From Methylosinus sp. PW1 (GTDB lineage Bacteria; Pseudomonadota; Alphaproteobacteria; Rhizobiales; Beijerinckiaceae): DNA of 64,000 nucleotides. The translations under genes and the position numbers were made by a program. This document shows, piece after piece, positions 61,653 through 64,000 of the stretch; the first letter of the stretch is position 1, and each line of letters begins with the position of its first letter. The stretch spans positions 1,984,001 to 2,048,000 of the forward strand of contig NZ_JQNK01000009.1 of the NCBI RefSeq assembly GCF_000745215.1, in the 5' to 3' direction. The notes beneath the pieces were generated by a model that had not been told where the DNA came from, made no database searches, and saw only the letters and a list, made by a program, of their open reading frames with translations.

Positions 61653-63171
61653 GGCGCGCCTCCCGACCCTTGCGCAGCGCGTCGTAACGCTCGACATTGG
61701 CCTGCGGCTCGGTGGTGAGCGTCAGCGCGTTGGGCGGTTTCACGGGCGGCGCGTCGACCGGCTTGCCGTCCACCAAGCGATGCAACAGGTTCAAGATGTG
61801 CGTCTTGGTCGGCGCGCCGGCCTCCAGCGCCAATTGGACGGCGGTCAGCACGGCCTGCTCGTCGTGCTGTAGGACCAGAGCCAAAATCTCGACCATCTCA
61901 CGGTCGCCTCCCGGCTTCTCGAGCATGCGCTGTTGCAGCGTCCGTAAGGCGACCGGCAGTTCCGCGAAGGGCGCGCCATTGCGCAGCGCGCCCGGCTTGC
62001 GCTGGATGACGGAGAGATAATGCCGCCAGTCGTAGACCGTCACGCTCTTGTCGTCATGCGACCGGGCGAAGACGCGGGCGTGCTCGCACACGATCTGCCC
62101 CTCGGCGGCGACGACGACGCGCTCAGGGTAGACCCGCACGCTGACGGGGCGATTGGCGAATGAAGCCGGCACGCTGTAGCGATTGCGGTCCAGATGGATC
62201 AGGCACGTCGGCGTGACCCGCTTGGTGTGTTCGACGAAGCCGTCGAATGGCCGCGGAGGCTGCATCAGTTGCGGAACCTCCTCGCGCCAAGCCTCCGCGA
62301 TCGTCCCCGGCTGCGCGCTGTGCGGAATCTCGGCCCACAGCTCGCGGCATCGCGCCTCCAGCCAGTCGTTGAGCGCCGCCAGCGACGGAAAGCTCGGGAT
62401 TGGCTGCCAGAGGCGATGACGAGCATCCTGAACGTTCTTCTCGATTTGCCCCTTTTCCCAGCCGGAGGCCGGATTGCAGAATGCGGCCTCGAACAGGAAG
62501 TGGCTGACCATCGCGGCGAAGCGGGCGTTGACCTGGCGTTCTTTGCCACGCCCGATCTTGTCGATCGCGGTGCGCATGTTGTCGTAGACGCCTCGCCGGG
62601 GCACGCCGCCCAGCACGCGGAAGGCGTGGTTGTGGGCGTCGAAGAGCATCTCATGCGTCTGCTGCGGGTAGGCGCGAAGGAAGAACGCACGGCTGTAGGA
62701 GAGCTTGAACTGGGCGACCTGCAACTTCGTCCGCTCGCCCGCGATGATCGCCCAATCCTCCGACCAGTCGAACTGGAACGCCTCGCCGGGCAGAAACGTC
62801 AGCGGCACGAACGCGCCGCGCCCGCAGGTCTGCTGCTCCCGATGCCGCGCCGCCTTCCACTCGCGCGCGAACGCCGCCACGCGATTGTAGGAGCCGTCGT
62901 AGCCGAGGGCGACCAGATCCGCGTGCAACTGCTTGACCGTCCGCTTCTGCTTGCGCGATTTTGCGGCCTCCTGACGCAGCATGTGCGCCAGCTTGTCGGC
63001 GAACGGATCGAGCCGGCTCGGTCGATCGGGCGTGGCGAACCCCGGCTCCACGCTGTCCGAGCGCAGGTATTTGCGCACCGTATTGCGCGACAGCCCCGTG
63101 CGTCGCGCAATCTCCCGGATCGAAAACTCCTGCCGATATCGCCAGCGTCGGATGACGCTCAATAACTCCAT
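61642..63171 (-). CDS. istA: IS21 transposase IstA
   Basis: A 509-residue DDE transposase. The N-terminal helix-turn-helix is [21 protein letters not shown]. Catalytic residues are the Asp of [10 protein letters not shown], the Asp of [10 protein letters not shown] and the Glu of GQIEKNVQD. The ATG at 63171 is used; the frame remains open eight codons further. It is full length, so the element may be mobile. Confidence 0.95.
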   Translation of the reverse strand: MELLSVIRRWRYRQEFSIREIARRTGLSRNTVRKYLRSDSVEPGFATPDRPSRLDPFADKLAHMLRQEAAKSRKQKRTVKQLHADLVALGYDGSYNRVAAFAREWKAARHREQQTCGRGAFVPLTFLPGEAFQFDWSEDWAIIAGERTKLQVAQFKLSYSRAFFLRAYPQQTHEMLFDAHNHAFRVLGGVPRRGVYDNMRTAIDKIGRGKERQVNARFAAMVSHFLFEAAFCNPASGWEKGQIEKNVQDARHRLWQPIPSFPSLAALNDWLEARCRELWAEIPHSAQPGTIAEAWREEVPQLMQPPRPFDGFVEHTKRVTPTCLIHLDRNRYSVPASFANRPVSVRVYPERVVVAAEGQIVCEHARVFARSHDDKSVTVYDWRHYLSVIQRKPGALRNGAPFAELPVALRTLQQRMLEKPGGDREMVEILALVLQHDEQAVLTAVQLALEAGAPTKTHILNLLHRLVDGKPVDAPPVKPPNALTLTTEPQANVERYDALRKGREARHAS

Positions 63172-63540
63172 GTCGATCACTCCAAGGTCCCCCACGACGG
63201 TCGAGGGGGAAAGGTTCGAACATGGGTCAGTTCTCGGTGGAAAAACTCGTGCTGCCTGGGTCAGCTCTCAGTGGAAATCAACACCGATATTGGATCGACT
63301 GCGACAAGCGCCTCAAAGTGTCAGGGCGCTGAAAGCGCTCGCCCGACGCGCCTCGCAGACGTCGGCGACGTTTCCCCGAGGCCGTGCAGCGAGCGGCGCG
63401 CCCAGACCGATCGGCGCCGCTCTTCGCATTTATGCGATCCTTACGAACACGAGCCTTCTTCCGCATCGACCCTTTACTTGGAGCCGATCCACATTGTCCT
63501 CGCGGTCCATACCCCGGATCGCGGCATCGTGAGCGCACTT

Positions 63541-63774
63541 ATGACTATTTCTCCGAATACCCCGATCGAACCGCCGTTTCGACGAATTGCTTCCGACTTG
63601 CGATTTGTCGTCGGCCAAGATCGACACGGACGCTGGATAGCCGTCGAAGATCTCGGGCGCGGGGGAGGCATTTTCGTCAGTCGGCTGGCGGCTCTTCAAT
63701 ACGTCGCCTCCGAAACCGGCCAGCCACCGGAGTCCGTCCACTTCACGAACAAACGCCTGAGCTTCAGGAGCTAG
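63541..63774 (+). CDS. Small hypothetical protein (77 aa) upstream of dapA-like gene
   Basis: A 77-residue protein with a compact beta-type sequence (LRFVVGQDRHGRWIAVEDLGRGGGIFVSR, then ALQYVASETG). It resembles short uncharacterised alphaproteobacterial proteins. The ATG at 63541 begins the conserved-looking part. It ends 4 bases before the next ATG, so the two genes are probably one transcript. Confidence 0.6.
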   Translation: MTISPNTPIEPPFRRIASDLRFVVGQDRHGRWIAVEDLGRGGGIFVSRLAALQYVASETGQPPESVHFTNKRLSFRS

Positions 63775-63778
63775 GTCG

Positions 63779-64000
63779 ATGTGGCCCGTGATTCCATCTA
63801 ACGAGCTGGACCGCCTGTCGTCCCCTGTCCAAGACAGTCGGACGACGCCCGAGGCGAGCGCTGGCCCTAAACTCGAAGCGCCGCCAGCGTTCCACGCCTC
63901 GTTTACGGCGCTCGTGACCCCTTTCGACAATGACGGCGTCGCGAAAAAAACATTCGCCGATCTCGTCGCCTGGCAAATCGATGAAGGCGTCCAGGGATTG
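63779..64000 (+). CDS. DapA-family (dihydrodipicolinate synthase-like) protein, 5' part
   Basis: 74 residues before the window ends. From residue 43 the sequence FTALVTPFDNDGVAKKTF and LVAWQIDEGVQGL is typical of the start of DapA/NAL-type class I aldolases. The preceding 42 residues (MWPVIPSNELDRLSSPVQDS..) are an unusual polar extension. AGGAG lies 9 bases before the ATG, supporting this start. Whether it makes dihydrodipicolinate or another aldol product cannot be told from the fragment. Confidence 0.75.
   Translation, partial: MWPVIPSNELDRLSSPVQDSRTTPEASAGPKLEAPPAFHASFTALVTPFDNDGVAKKTFADLVAWQIDEGVQGL

Larger units (their letters stand above)
60788..63283 (-). mobile_element. IS21-family insertion sequence, complete
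   Basis: A 2.5-kb element carrying istA and istB. The ends are imperfect inverted repeats: 60788-60816 (starting TGTAGATTTCC) and 63255-63283 (complement starting TGTTGATTTCC), matching at about 22 of 29 positions and both ending in TGACCC-type motifs. Second internal copies lie at 60817-60838 and 63224-63245, the multiple terminal repeats typical of IS21. No 4-8 base target duplication is seen at the two junctions. Confidence 0.9.

Overview
The window is GC-rich, densely coded DNA from an alphaproteobacterial methylotroph, most likely a type II methanotroph of the Methylosinus/Methylocystis group. The main evidence is a compact serine-cycle cluster on the minus strand. Supporting hints are a PHB depolymerase, a molybdenum storage protein pair, a bacteriohemerythrin with all seven ligands, and the alphaproteobacterial families DUF2336 and TIGR01459. 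No methane monooxygenase gene lies in the window, so the methanotroph assignment is inference.

Layout. 1-6.1 kb: CAP-domain lipoprotein, IS1380-type transposase, DUF2336 protein, bacteriohemerythrin, ABC-F ATPase. 6.1-11.9 kb (minus): esterase, CobW-type GTPase with a histidine-rich insert, DUF3617 protein and a znuCBA-type zinc importer, headed by a 57-residue membrane ORF behind a perfect Zur-box palindrome. 11.9-25.8 kb (minus): serine cycle in transcription order ftfL, sgaA, hprA, mtdA, fchA, mtkA, mtkB, ppc, mcl, then a DUF559 nuclease among five palindromic repeats, then gck. 26.4-35 kb: msrB, a YdhR-like protein, a MetX-like acyltransferase, a DUF938 methyltransferase, PHB depolymerase, cbiB, a PEBP protein, and cbiD overlapping an MFS exporter. 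35-40.3 kb: an HExxH protein, mosA/mosB, and a secreted phosphoesterase with a His/Asp-rich tail. 40.8-42.7 kb: a divergent SDR/AraC pair of less GC-rich composition. 42.9-58.9 kb: housekeeping and envelope genes (GH25 lysozyme, mgtE, polysaccharide deacetylase, tam, MaoC, HAD hydrolase, carbonic anhydrase, CitE-like lyase, dicarboxylate symporter, GGDEF enzyme, mfd, sdhE). 59.2-64 kb: tRNA-Gly followed by an accessory stretch with a truncated hydrolase, a complete IS21 element and the start of a DapA-family gene.

How the genes work together. FtfL, FchA and MtdA carry formate carbon to methylene-H4F (or connect the two). SgaA, HprA and Gck convert serine and glyoxylate to 2-phosphoglycerate. 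Ppc, MtkAB and Mcl regenerate glyoxylate and yield acetyl-CoA. Only glyA, enolase and malate dehydrogenase are missing from the local set. The zinc block looks like one Zur-controlled unit. MosAB would store molybdenum for Mo enzymes such as nitrogenase or formate dehydrogenase.

No CRISPR array, phage or complete novel defence system is evident. The least explained items are the Zur-box microprotein, the DUF559 gene bracketed by inverted repeats, the HExxH protein beside mosA, and the 77-residue ORF joined to a DapA-family gene with an unusual N-terminal extension.
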